The notes beneath the pieces were generated by a model. That model was given only the letters and a program-made list of their open reading frames with translations, searched no databases and was not told the DNA's origin. The position numbers and the translations under genes are program-made. Shown piece by piece: positions 35,271-41,675 of a stretch of DNA of 53,667 nucleotides (positions are counted from its first letter, which is position 1; each line of letters opens with the position of its first letter). Source of the DNA: Thermoleophilia bacterium (GTDB lineage: Bacteria; Actinomycetota; Thermoleophilia; Gaiellales; JAICJC01); contig JAICYJ010000016.1 of assembly GCA_025934255.1 (NCBI GenBank), forward strand, positions 1 through 53,667, given 5' to 3'.

Positions 35271-35822
35271 CTACTCCTGCTCGGCCGGGCGGATCACGAT
35301 CTGATCCGCCTCGATCTTGACCACGATCGCGCGCCGCGAGGCCCAGTGCTCCGCGAACAGCGGATCGTCGCGCACCGCCCCGTCGATCCAGAAGCCGTAG
35401 CCCTCATCGCCCGTGTCGAGCACCGCCTCGAACGTCGGCAGCCGCTTTCCTCGCCCGCGCCCGCCGCGCCGGCGTCGCTTCGCCCCGCCCTCGCCGTTGC
35501 CCTCGGCTGGCTCAACCGCTGCCGCCGGCGCCGCCGCGGCCGCCTCCCCGGTCTTCTTGCGTCCGCCCCGGGAACGCCGCCGCGGCTTCACCTCCGGCTC
35601 CGGCTCGTCGGCCTCCGGCGGGATCACCGGCGGTGGCACGTCCGCCGCGTACACCTCGGTCAGCACGTCCCGGCGCAGGATCCCGTGCTGCGAGCGGAAC
35701 GCCGAGATGCTGGCCGGCGTCGAGTTCAGCCGGTGCGCGATCCACACGTCGGTCATCCCCTGCGAGACCCAGTCGCGGATCTCGGTCAGGTACGGCTTGA
35801 GGGTCGCCTTCGTGGTGGTCAC
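35271..35822 (-). CDS. Protein with N-terminal helix-turn-helix-like segment and basic Arg/Gly-rich middle
   Basis: A 183-residue protein of unknown function. Residues 7-50 (LKPYLTEIRDWVSQGMTDVW, then IAHRLNSTPASISAFRSQHG) look like a helix-turn-helix for DNA binding. Residues about 65-125 are low complexity: a Pro/Glu stretch, RRRSRGGRKK, an Ala-rich part and RRRRGGRGRGKR. Residues 126-183 form a compact domain (VLDTGDEGYGFWIDGAV, AIVVKIEADQIVI). Arg/Gly tracts suggest nucleic acid binding. It is expressed from a GTG with TAGACT 7 nt upstream, back to back with the PAP2 gene. Confidence 0.7.
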   Translation of the reverse strand: MTTTKATLKPYLTEIRDWVSQGMTDVWIAHRLNSTPASISAFRSQHGILRRDVLTEVYAADVPPPVIPPEADEPEPEVKPRRRSRGGRKKTGEAAAAAPAAAVEPAEGNGEGGAKRRRRGGRGRGKRLPTFEAVLDTGDEGYGFWIDGAVRDDPLFAEHWASRRAIVVKIEADQIVIRPAEQE

Positions 35823-35829
35823 GGCGCCC

Positions 35830-35835
35830 AGTCTA
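35830..35835 (-). promoter_or_regulatory. -10 element for the HTH/Arg-Gly protein gene
   Basis: TAGACT on the minus strand, 7 nt before the GTG at 35822. It is 11 bp from the opposing -10 element of the PAP2 gene. Confidence 0.45.
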
Positions 35836-35845
35836 CTGACCTCAC

Positions 35846-35851
35846 TAGAGT
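35846..35851 (+). promoter_or_regulatory. -10 element for the PAP2 gene
   Basis: TAGAGT ends 8 nt before the ATG at 35860, on the opposite strand from the previous element. Confidence 0.45.
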
Positions 35852-35859
35852 CACCGCCG

Positions 35860-36471
35860 ATGCAGGCGCTCGACCATCGCATCGTGGCCTGGTTCTCGGG
35901 CCTCGATCTGCCGCTCGTGACCCCGCTCATGAAGCTGGCCTCCGCGGTCGGCGCCGACGGCATCGTGTTCGTGGGCATCGCCTTCTGGGTGTCGCTGGCG
36001 CGCCGCCGGATCGCCCCTGCCGTGGCCGTGCTGGCCGCCGTCTTCGCCTCGCAGCTGCTGTCGAGCCTGATGAAGGACGTCGTCGGCCGCGCCCGTCCCA
36101 GCGTGACCTACGCGGACGTGCACCCGCTGGTGCCGCTCCCCGACACCTCCTCGATGCCCAGCGGCCACGCCTGGATCGCGGGCGCAGCCGCCACGGTGCT
36201 GTGGGTGGTGATCCCGGCCCGGCGCGCCTGGGTCGTCGGCCTGGCTGCGCTGATCGCGCTGTCCCGCGTGTACCTGGGGGTGCACTACCCCAGCGACGTC
36301 CTGGTGGGCGCTGCCGGGGGAGTCGCAACCGGGCTGCTGGTGCTGCTAGGAGCTCGTCTCGTTCATGTGCATATAGGCCCCGACGATGACGGCGATCGAC
36401 GCCAGGATCGCGACGTAGAGGCCCCAGGCGACCGAGACGGAGAAGTGCAACGTGCCGCCGAACGTCGATAG
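35860..36471 (+). CDS. PAP2-family membrane phosphatase
   Basis: A 203-residue integral membrane phosphatase of the type acting on undecaprenyl pyrophosphate or phosphatidic acid. The three PAP2 motifs are complete: KDVVGRARP (Lys72, Arg79, Pro80), MPSGHAW (Ser101-Gly-His103) and SRVYLGVHYPSDV (Arg136, His142, Asp146). Five to six membrane helices are expected, and the active site faces outward. The last 40 residues (VHVHIGPDDDGDRR onward) are highly charged and lie over the 3' end of the convergent gene, so the functional protein may effectively end near residue 165. Confidence 0.88.
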   Translation: MQALDHRIVAWFSGLDLPLVTPLMKLASAVGADGIVFVGIAFWVSLARRRIAPAVAVLAAVFASQLLSSLMKDVVGRARPSVTYADVHPLVPLPDTSSMPSGHAWIAGAAATVLWVVIPARRAWVVGLAALIALSRVYLGVHYPSDVLVGAAGGVATGLLVLLGARLVHVHIGPDDDGDRRQDRDVEAPGDRDGEVQRAAERR

Positions 36472-36999
36472 ATCCGGGCCGCCCGGCTTCGAGAAGAACT
36501 TGATCACGCACACCAGCAGCGCCGCCGCGCCCAGCACCAGCGCGACCAGGGACGCGGGGAACGGCAGGTTGACGGTGTCGGCAAACAGGTCGATCGCCCA
36601 GACCACCAGGATCACCAGCGCGAGCAGGAACACCAGCTTCGCGCCGTCGCCGGAGTCCCAGCCGCTGCCGCTGGCACTCCGGCTGATGCTGCCGCCGCCT
36701 GGCACCGTGACGCTGGCCGTCGCGGTGTACCAGCTGAAGAACACGCTGAACAGGAGGATCAGCGCGCCTCCCGCCGAGATCCAGACCGATCGCGGCACCG
36801 CCGCGAAGTCGAAGCTCGCAGCGGGCGCCGACGACTGAGGCGGCGCAGGGGCGGGCTGCGCCGCGGTGGACTCAGCAGCAGCAGGCGGTGGTGTCGGCGC
36901 TGGTTCCGGCGCCGCCGCAGGCTCGGTGGGGGCTGGCTCGGGCGTCGGAGCCGGGGCGGCGTTCTCGCCCGCAGCAGGATCGTTACCTTCGGTGCTCAT
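36346..36999 (-). CDS. Four-helix membrane protein with Pro/Ala-rich N-terminus
   Basis: A 217-residue protein of unknown function. Residues 1-60 are a low-complexity Ala/Pro/Glu region. Four hydrophobic segments follow: VWISAGGALILLFSVFFSW, LVFLLALVILVVWAIDLFA, LVALVLGAAALLVCVIKFF and WGLYVAILASIAVIVGAYM. A Gly/Ser-rich loop lies between the first two. The start is ATG with an almost perfect Shine-Dalgarno AAAGGAGG 4 nt upstream, one of the strongest in the window and a contrast with the leaderless genes. Its 3' end overlaps the PAP2 gene by 126 bp. Confidence 0.72.
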   Translation of the reverse strand: MSTEGNDPAAGENAAPAPTPEPAPTEPAAAPEPAPTPPPAAAESTAAQPAPAPPQSSAPAASFDFAAVPRSVWISAGGALILLFSVFFSWYTATASVTVPGGGSISRSASGSGWDSGDGAKLVFLLALVILVVWAIDLFADTVNLPFPASLVALVLGAAALLVCVIKFFSKPGGPDLSTFGGTLHFSVSVAWGLYVAILASIAVIVGAYMHMNETSS

Positions 37000-37156
37000 G
37001 GGGCCTCCTTTAACAACCACGTGTGGGTGTTCGCGACCGTCGACAACCCAAAAGTTGCGAGCGCGGGAAATTCCTGTGGAGGTGCCTCCCGGCGGTCGCT
37101 AATCTACACGAAGCGACGGCTCTTACGGCCGTCCCGAAGGACAAGGTGGTGGCGGG
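37000..37156 (+). promoter_or_regulatory. Divergent leader with short inverted repeats
   Basis: Between the membrane protein gene and the zinc-ribbon gene. Inverted repeats seen: CCAC-GT-GTGG near 37018, GGAGG-TG-CCTCC near 37079, GTCGCT/AGCGAC around 37096-37118 and GACGGC/GCCGTC near 37115-37133. TAATCT near 37101 is a possible -10 element for a leader of about 45-50 nt. GAAGGA lies before the ATG at 37157. I cannot match this to a known riboswitch. Confidence 0.35.
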
Positions 37157-37375
37157 ATGGGAGCGAGCACGGATCGACTCGACGTGGGAGCTGATGCGTC
37201 GAACTGGGTCGCGGGGTCGCGCGCGAAGGGTGAGTTTCGCTGTGCGGGTTGCGGGTACGGGGTGACCGTTCACAAGGTGCTGCCCGACTGTCCGATGTGT
37301 CGCGGCACTTCCTGGGAGCGGGTGCCGTGGCGGCCGTTCAGCCGCTCGTACCCGGTCGGATCCGGCATAGGCTGA
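37157..37375 (+). CDS. Small zinc-ribbon protein
   Basis: A 72-residue protein with two CxxC knuckles, Cys29/Cys32 (FRCAGCGYGV) and Cys45/Cys48 (PDCPMCRG), separated by 12 residues as in rubredoxin-like zinc ribbons. An aromatic, basic C-terminus (SWERVPWRPFSRS) follows. It could bind zinc and act in regulation or as part of a larger complex. It lies upstream of the thiol-redox genes, but a link to them is only positional. Confidence 0.75.
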   Translation: MGASTDRLDVGADASNWVAGSRAKGEFRCAGCGYGVTVHKVLPDCPMCRGTSWERVPWRPFSRSYPVGSGIG

Positions 37376-37438
37376 GCTAGGATGCAAGCGGCGGGGTGAA
37401 CGTGTGCCTCGCCGCCGCAGCGGGGGAGGGCCGGCAGA

Positions 37439-37444
37439 TACCCT
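37439..37444 (+). promoter_or_regulatory. Putative -10 element for the ResA/CcmG-like gene
   Basis: TACCCT ends 6 nt before the GTG at 37451. Further upstream TAGGAT (37379-37384) and a GCGGCG/CGCCGC hairpin could belong to a second, leadered promoter. Confidence 0.35.
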
Positions 37445-37450
37445 GCTCGG

Positions 37451-37996
37451 GTGTCCGTGTCGATCCGACGATTGCTCCAGGCCGGCGCCGTGATCCTGCT
37501 GGCGGCGCTGATCGGGCTGTTCGCAAAGAGCGTGATCGACAACCAGACCTCGATCGCCGCAGACGTCGCCGACGGCGGCCACCCGATGGCGCCGAACTTC
37601 ACGCTGCAGGACGTGAACGGGCATGGTTCGACCACGCTCTCGTCGCTCCGCGGCAAGCCGGTGGTGCTGAACTTCTGGGCGTCGTGGTGCGACCCCTGTA
37701 AGACCGAGGCGCCGGCGCTGCAGGAGCTGTCCCAGAAGTACGCCGGCCGGATGACCGTCGTCGGCCTCGATTCCCAGGACGACACCGGCGATGCCCGCGA
37801 CTTCGCCAGGCGCTACCACCTCACCTACCCGCTGGTGCACGCCGGCGGCTCCTCCATCTACCACCGCTGGGGGCTGTCCGGCTTTCCCGAGACGTTCATC
37901 ATCGACAGCCGCGGTCGCGTGATCCACCACTTCCCGGGCGAGGTCTCGGCCGCCGACGTCGAGCAGCAGCTGAAGCCGCTGCTGGGGAACGCGTAG
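37451..37996 (+). CDS. Membrane-anchored thioredoxin-like protein (ResA/CcmG type)
   Basis: A 181-residue TlpA-family thiol reductase. Residues 8-28 are a membrane anchor. The thioredoxin domain carries VVLNFWASWCDPCKTEAPAL with active-site Cys80 and Cys83 and the cis-Pro in LSGFPETFIID. Such proteins reduce the haem-binding cysteines of apocytochrome c outside the membrane. The following CcmH-like and CcdA genes fit this role. GTG start; the last base of its stop codon is shared with or adjoins the next start. Confidence 0.92.
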   Translation: MSVSIRRLLQAGAVILLAALIGLFAKSVIDNQTSIAADVADGGHPMAPNFTLQDVNGHGSTTLSSLRGKPVVLNFWASWCDPCKTEAPALQELSQKYAGRMTVVGLDSQDDTGDARDFARRYHLTYPLVHAGGSSIYHRWGLSGFPETFIIDSRGRVIHHFPGEVSAADVEQQLKPLLGNA

Positions 37997-38454
37997 TGCG
38001 CCTGGCGCTGGTGCTCGCCTGCCTGCTGGGTGCGGCGATGGCGACGCCGGCGCTGGCGGCGGAGGCGACCTGGTCGGAGGCCGACCTGGAGAGCCAGCTG
38101 ATGTGCCCGGTCTGCCACACGCTGCTGAACAACTCCCAGTCGGCCGAGGCCAACCGCATCCGCACGGTGATCGACGACAAGCACCGGCAGGGCTGGTCGG
38201 AGGCACGCACCCGCGATTACCTGGTCGCGCAGTTCGGCGAAGAGGTGCTGGCCGCGCCCCCCAAGCACGGCTTCTACCTGCTGGCGTGGCTGGTGCCGGC
38301 CGCGGTGCTGCTGGTCGGCGCCGCGCTGGCGCTGCTGCTGGCGCAGGCCTGGGCCGGCGGCCGCGGCGGGGGTGACGGCCCGTCGCCGCCGGCTGCGCCG
38401 GACGCCGAGATGGATGCCCGCATCGACGCCGAGCTGGCGCGGGAGGAGGCGTGA
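37996..38454 (+). CDS. CcmH-like cytochrome c biogenesis thioredoxin-fold protein
   Basis: A 152-residue protein with an N-terminal signal peptide (LALVLACLLGAAMATPALA) and the CcmH domain with redox pair Cys37/Cys40 in LMCPVCHTLLNNSQS. The family phrase TRDYLVAQFGEEVLAAPPK and a C-terminal membrane helix (LLAWLVPAAVLLVGAALALL) follow. It would pass reducing power to apocytochrome c with the preceding thioredoxin-like protein. The remaining haem-lyase genes (CcmF or ResB type) are not in the window. Overlaps the ccdA start by 4 bp. Confidence 0.9.
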   Translation: MRLALVLACLLGAAMATPALAAEATWSEADLESQLMCPVCHTLLNNSQSAEANRIRTVIDDKHRQGWSEARTRDYLVAQFGEEVLAAPPKHGFYLLAWLVPAAVLLVGAALALLLAQAWAGGRGGGDGPSPPAAPDAEMDARIDAELAREEA

Positions 38455-39131
38455 CCGACGCCGTGGTCGCGTTCGGCGCAGGACTCGTCTCCTTCGCCAC
38501 GCCCTGTGTGCTGCCGCTGGTGCCCGCCTACCTGTCGTCCATCGGCATCCGGCCGGGCGGGCCGCGCCGATCGCTGGCCGCGGCGCTGCCGTTCGTGGCC
38601 GGCTTCACGCTCGTATTCGTGGTGCTGGGGGTGCTGGCCGGCCTGGCCGGCGCGACGCTCTCCGACCACCGCGAGCAGCTGACCAAGCTGTCGGGGATCG
38701 TGATCGTGGCCATGGGCCTGGGCATGCTCGGCCTGCTGCCGATCCCGTTCATCGAGCGCACGCTGGCCCCCGCCGTCGAGCCGGCCCGCCGCACCGGTTC
38801 GCCGCTGCTGCTGGGCGGAGCGTTCGGCCTCTGCTTCACGCCCTGCGTGACACCGGTGCTGGCCTCGCTGCTGGCGCTCTCGGCCAGCTTCGGCACGGCC
38901 GCGCACGCCGCCGGGCTGCTGCTGGCCTACGCGGCCGGGCTGGCGCTGCCGTTCCTGCTGGCGGCCGTGGCGCTTGGCCATACGATGGCCCTGTTTCGGC
39001 TGATGCGCGACCGCTACGACCTGGTGCGCACCTTCAGCGGGCTGGTGCTGCTGGCGGCCGGGCTGCTGGTGTTCTTTGACCGCACCTTCGTCCTGAATGG
39101 CTGGGTCAACCACATCACGGAGTCGCTGTGA
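38451..39131 (+). CDS. ccdA: CcdA/DsbD-type thiol-disulfide transporter
   Basis: A 226-residue, six-helix membrane protein that carries electrons from cytoplasmic thioredoxin to ResA/CcmG-like proteins outside. The two redox Cys are in pseudo-symmetric repeats: Cys19 in SFATPCVLPLVPAYLSS, and Cys132 in CFTPCVTPVLASLLALS. Cys128 is an extra Cys nearby. Thioredoxin reductase, a possible source of the electrons, is encoded at 49132-50100. GTG start overlapping the CcmH-like gene; the stop overlaps the next GTG. Confidence 0.92.
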   Translation: MTDAVVAFGAGLVSFATPCVLPLVPAYLSSIGIRPGGPRRSLAAALPFVAGFTLVFVVLGVLAGLAGATLSDHREQLTKLSGIVIVAMGLGMLGLLPIPFIERTLAPAVEPARRTGSPLLLGGAFGLCFTPCVTPVLASLLALSASFGTAAHAAGLLLAYAAGLALPFLLAAVALGHTMALFRLMRDRYDLVRTFSGLVLLAAGLLVFFDRTFVLNGWVNHITESL

Positions 39132-39439
39132 GCGTTGTCCAGCTGGCCGGGGTGGATCTGTTCTTCCGGGGCAAGATCGACGCCATGCTGCTTGCCAGCG
39201 GGCACCAGGTGATCGCCAAGCCGGGAGGCCCGCCCCCCGACCTGGTGATCGCCGACGTCAACCGCACCGACCCGGCCGACGTGATCGCCCGCTTCCCGGG
39301 CGTCCCGGTGCTCGGGTTCGGCCAGCACACCGACCCGGGGGCGCTGCGAGCGGCCCGCCAGGCCGGGTTCGCCAAGGTGGTGGCGCGTTCGGTGCTGAGC
39401 GAGCGGTTGCCTGAGCTCGTGTCGGAACTGGTTCGCTGA
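39128..39439 (+). CDS. Response-regulator receiver-like protein without output domain
   Basis: A 103-residue alpha/beta protein with the pattern of a shortened CheY-like receiver: VVQLAGVDLFFRGKIDAML, then PDLVIADVNRTDPADVIARF, with an Asp at the phosphorylation position, VPVLGFGQHTDPGALRAARQ and AGFAKVVARSVLSERLPELV. The acidic pair after strand 1 and the conserved Lys are not clear, so it may be a pseudo-receiver. It overlaps ccdA by GTGA and so belongs to the redox operon. The 223-nt RNA element begins at its stop codon. Confidence 0.65.
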   Translation: MSVVQLAGVDLFFRGKIDAMLLASGHQVIAKPGGPPPDLVIADVNRTDPADVIARFPGVPVLGFGQHTDPGALRAARQAGFAKVVARSVLSERLPELVSELVR

Positions 39440-39660
39440 TGGTTGATTCCATGGGATCCGTGGCTTCTGGGCGAAGGACGAGGTGTTCCAGACGACGGGA
39501 AGCTGCAAGCCCTGGCTTGCAGCGGTCGGTAGTGATCTGCGATCCACGCAGATCACGGACGGCGCAGGGCAGGCTGGATGAAGCCTGTTCAAGGGCGATC
39601 GTGGCGTCTGGGGCGGCTCGGACCAGCTCCGGAGCCACGCAGCTCGTGGAATCAATCATC
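39438..39660 (+). ncRNA. Candidate structured noncoding RNA (or hairpin element) of unknown family
   Basis: The ends pair as one long helix: 39438-39472 with 39626-39660, about 35 positions with three mismatches (39456, 39458, 39468) and G-U pairs. A second helix is GTTCCAGACG (39485-39494) with CGTCTGGGGC (39605-39614). Inside are three hairpins: 39502-39511/39514-39523 (GCTGCAAGCC with its complement), 39532-39541/39547-39556 (GTGATCTGCG, loop ATCCA), and 39567-39575/39582-39590 (GGGCAGGCT, loop GGATGA). On the plus strand about nine irregular pairs are G-U; on the minus strand they would be A-C mismatches. This favours a plus-strand RNA. The ferredoxin promoter abuts its 3' end. I do not recognise the family. 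Confidence 0.65.
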
Positions 39661-39666
39661 TAGGAT
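39661..39666 (+). promoter_or_regulatory. -10 element for the ferredoxin gene
   Basis: TAGGAT begins at the base after the structured element, within CTAGGATCTAG, a small inverted repeat. The ferredoxin message would have a leader of about 20 nt carrying AGGAGG (39677-39682) 9 nt before its GTG. Confidence 0.45.
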
Positions 39667-39691
39667 CTAGACGCCCAGGAGGCCCCGTTTC

Positions 39692-39970
39692 GTGACGTAC
39701 ATCATCGCCGAGCCCTGCATCGACCTCAAGGACAAGTCCTGCATCGACGTCTGCCCTGTGGACTGCATCCACGAGGTGGGCCGGATGCTCGTGATCGACG
39801 CCGAGGAGTGCATCGACTGCGGCGCCTGCGAGCCGGAGTGCCCGGTCGAGGCGATCTTCCCCGAGGACGCGCTGCCCGACAAGTGGGAGCCGTTCGTGAA
39901 GATCAACTACGCCTACCCGGACTCGGCCGCGATCGACCAGCTGGTCGATCAGGTCAAGCCGCCGGAGTGA
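39692..39970 (+). CDS. 7Fe ferredoxin ([3Fe-4S][4Fe-4S])
   Basis: A 92-residue FdxA-type electron carrier. The first cluster set is Cys9, Cys17, Cys21 and Cys25 (EPCIDLKDKSCIDVCPVDC). The second is Cys40, Cys43, Cys46 and Cys50 (ECIDCGACEPECPVEAIF). The spacing C-x7-C-x3-C-x3-CI in the first half is that of 7Fe ferredoxins. The acidic C-terminal extension is also typical. Strong AGGAGG Shine-Dalgarno and GTG start. It faces the convergent phosphatase-superfamily gene 7 bp away. Confidence 0.94.
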   Translation: MTYIIAEPCIDLKDKSCIDVCPVDCIHEVGRMLVIDAEECIDCGACEPECPVEAIFPEDALPDKWEPFVKINYAYPDSAAIDQLVDQVKPPE

Positions 39971-39977
39971 GGCGGCG

Positions 39978-41591
39978 CTACATGTATCCCAGGTTCTCCA
40001 GCGACGCCTGGATCGCGGCCTCCTCCTCCGGGGTGTAGACCACCTCCGAGGTCTCGCTGCCGGCCGCGTCCGCCGTCTGCACCTGCCGGCCGTCCGTGAA
40101 CAGCTCGGTCAGCACGCGCCCGTCCATGTCGTCCGGCACCGGCAGCCCCATCGCGTGCAGCGCCGTCGGCGCCAGGTCGACGATGTTCGCGCCCTCGATC
40201 TCGCCGGCGGTCACGCCCGGGCTGAGCGCGAGCAGGATCCCGTAACGGCGGTGACGCCCGCCGCCGCCCGACGCGGGCAGCCGCTCCACGATCGAGCTGG
40301 CCGCGAGCCGGTCGGAGGCCACGTACGGGTGCTCGCCGAAGTCGATCAGGATGTCGGGGATGCGGTGGAGCTCGCTGCCGTCGTACACGTCCTCCCGGCG
40401 CAGCGCCTGCACGATGATCGGCTCGCCGGTGTCCGGGTCGCGGGCCGACTCCAACGCCTCGATCACCTGCGCCGCCACCGCGTCGCGCTGTTCGTCCGGC
40501 ACGTGCGCCGAGATGAACACGCTCTCTGCCGAGCGGGCGGCCGCGTAGGCCAGCGTCCGGTCCTGGTCGATCGGCACCGACAGCGCGGAGTCGATGCCGC
40601 GCGCCAGCCGCTCGCGGAACCGGTGCGGCACGCGTCCCTCCAGCCCGACCACGTCGATCCTGCGCAGCGCGTCGATCACCGAGCGCGTCGAGAGCCGCTT
40701 CGACGCCACCTTCCTGGCGCTCTTCTGGCGGAACAGCAGCCCGTGCTGCTCGAGCACGGCGTTCAGGTAGAAGTTCTTCTCGTAGCGCCCGAAGCCGTGG
40801 TCGCTGACGACCATCACGAACGCGCCCCGCTCGGCCATCGCCAGCCGGTCGCCGATCACCTCGTCGCAGCGCCGGTAGGACTCCTCCAGCGCCGGGAGGT
40901 GCTCGTGCGCCTTGGCGGCGTCGTAGCGCGGGTCGGTTGGGTCGAGCACGTTCCAGAACTTGTGCTGGATCGGATCCGGCGCCTGGATCACCGAGAACAG
41001 CAGGTCCCAGTCGCCCTTCTCCAGCAGGTGGCTCGTGGCCACCTCCTGCTGGCGGATCACGAAGTGCGTCTGCTCGATGAACGGCGCTCCCTGCAGGCCG
41101 TCGGCGTAGGGATCGGCGCGGTAGCCCCCGGGCAGCGCCTTCAGCTCGGCCTTCAGCTCCGGCGGCCAGGTGTAGTCGACCGACTCCCCGGGCGTGAACA
41201 TGCCGCACACGAACGTCCCGCGCTCGAGCTGCGGCGGGGGATACGAGACCGGCACCGCCACCACGTGCGCCACGCGGCCGGCTGCGTCCACCAGCTCCCA
41301 CAGCTTCTTGCCCTTCGCCGACCGCGACGAGACCAGCCGTCGCTCGCCCGGCAGGCCCGCTTCCCAGAAGTCGAAGATGCCGTGGCTGCCGGGGTTCTTG
41401 CCGGTCGAGATCGACATCCAGGCCGGCGAGCTGTACGGCGGCAGGCAGGACTGCAGGCGGCCGTGCCGGCCCTGCTCCAGCGCCCGCGCCAGGTTGGGCA
41501 TGATGCCGCGCTGGGCCAGCGGCACCAGCAGGTCCCAGGTGGCCCCGTCCAGCCCCAGCACGACTGCCCTGCCTGTCAGGTCGCTCGCCAT
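39978..41591 (-). CDS. Alkaline-phosphatase-superfamily phosphodiesterase / nucleotide pyrophosphatase
   Basis: A 537-residue cytoplasmic enzyme. Metal-site features are VVLGLDGATWDLL (Asp), the nucleophile region PPYSSPAWMSISTGKNPGSH, QAPDPIQHKFW (Asp and His), VVSDHGFG (Asp-His) and a late His in GRHRRYGILLALSPG. This is the type I phosphodiesterase/nucleotide pyrophosphatase pattern, and the family also includes phosphonoacetate hydrolases and phosphoglycerol-type transferases. The substrate is not readable. No signal peptide is seen. The ATG has TAGAGT (41606-41601) 9 nt upstream, so it is probably leaderless and monocistronic. Confidence 0.85.
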   Translation of the reverse strand: MASDLTGRAVVLGLDGATWDLLVPLAQRGIMPNLARALEQGRHGRLQSCLPPYSSPAWMSISTGKNPGSHGIFDFWEAGLPGERRLVSSRSAKGKKLWELVDAAGRVAHVVAVPVSYPPPQLERGTFVCGMFTPGESVDYTWPPELKAELKALPGGYRADPYADGLQGAPFIEQTHFVIRQQEVATSHLLEKGDWDLLFSVIQAPDPIQHKFWNVLDPTDPRYDAAKAHEHLPALEESYRRCDEVIGDRLAMAERGAFVMVVSDHGFGRYEKNFYLNAVLEQHGLLFRQKSARKVASKRLSTRSVIDALRRIDVVGLEGRVPHRFRERLARGIDSALSVPIDQDRTLAYAAARSAESVFISAHVPDEQRDAVAAQVIEALESARDPDTGEPIIVQALRREDVYDGSELHRIPDILIDFGEHPYVASDRLAASSIVERLPASGGGGRHRRYGILLALSPGVTAGEIEGANIVDLAPTALHAMGLPVPDDMDGRVLTELFTDGRQVQTADAAGSETSEVVYTPEEEAAIQASLENLGYM

Positions 41592-41600
41592 CGACCCGGC

Positions 41601-41606
41601 ACTCTA
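41601..41606 (-). promoter_or_regulatory. -10 element for the phosphodiesterase gene
   Basis: TAGAGT on the minus strand, 9 nt before the ATG at 41591. Confidence 0.45.
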
Positions 41607-41663
41607 CCGGTACCTCCGCGCCGTCCGAAGCAGCCGTAAGGCAGGAGGGTGGAGGCGGCGACG

Positions 41664-41669
41664 TAGAAT
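41664..41669 (+). promoter_or_regulatory. -10 element for the addB-addA-nth operon
   Basis: TAGAAT ends 6 nt before the ATG at 41676, implying a leaderless operon message. The preceding GTG at 41673 would be too close. Confidence 0.5.
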
Positions 41670-41675
41670 CCAGTG

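Noticed and set aside
39438..39660. Reading the element as 6S RNA, tmRNA, RNase P RNA or an integron attC site
   Set aside because: No tRNA-like ends, no RNase P conserved loops, no large central bubble as in 6S, and no integron core sites or integrase nearby.
39439..39663. A 74-codon frame across the structured RNA element
   Set aside because: Its translation is Arg/Ser-rich without pattern, and the base-pairing across the whole segment explains the sequence better.
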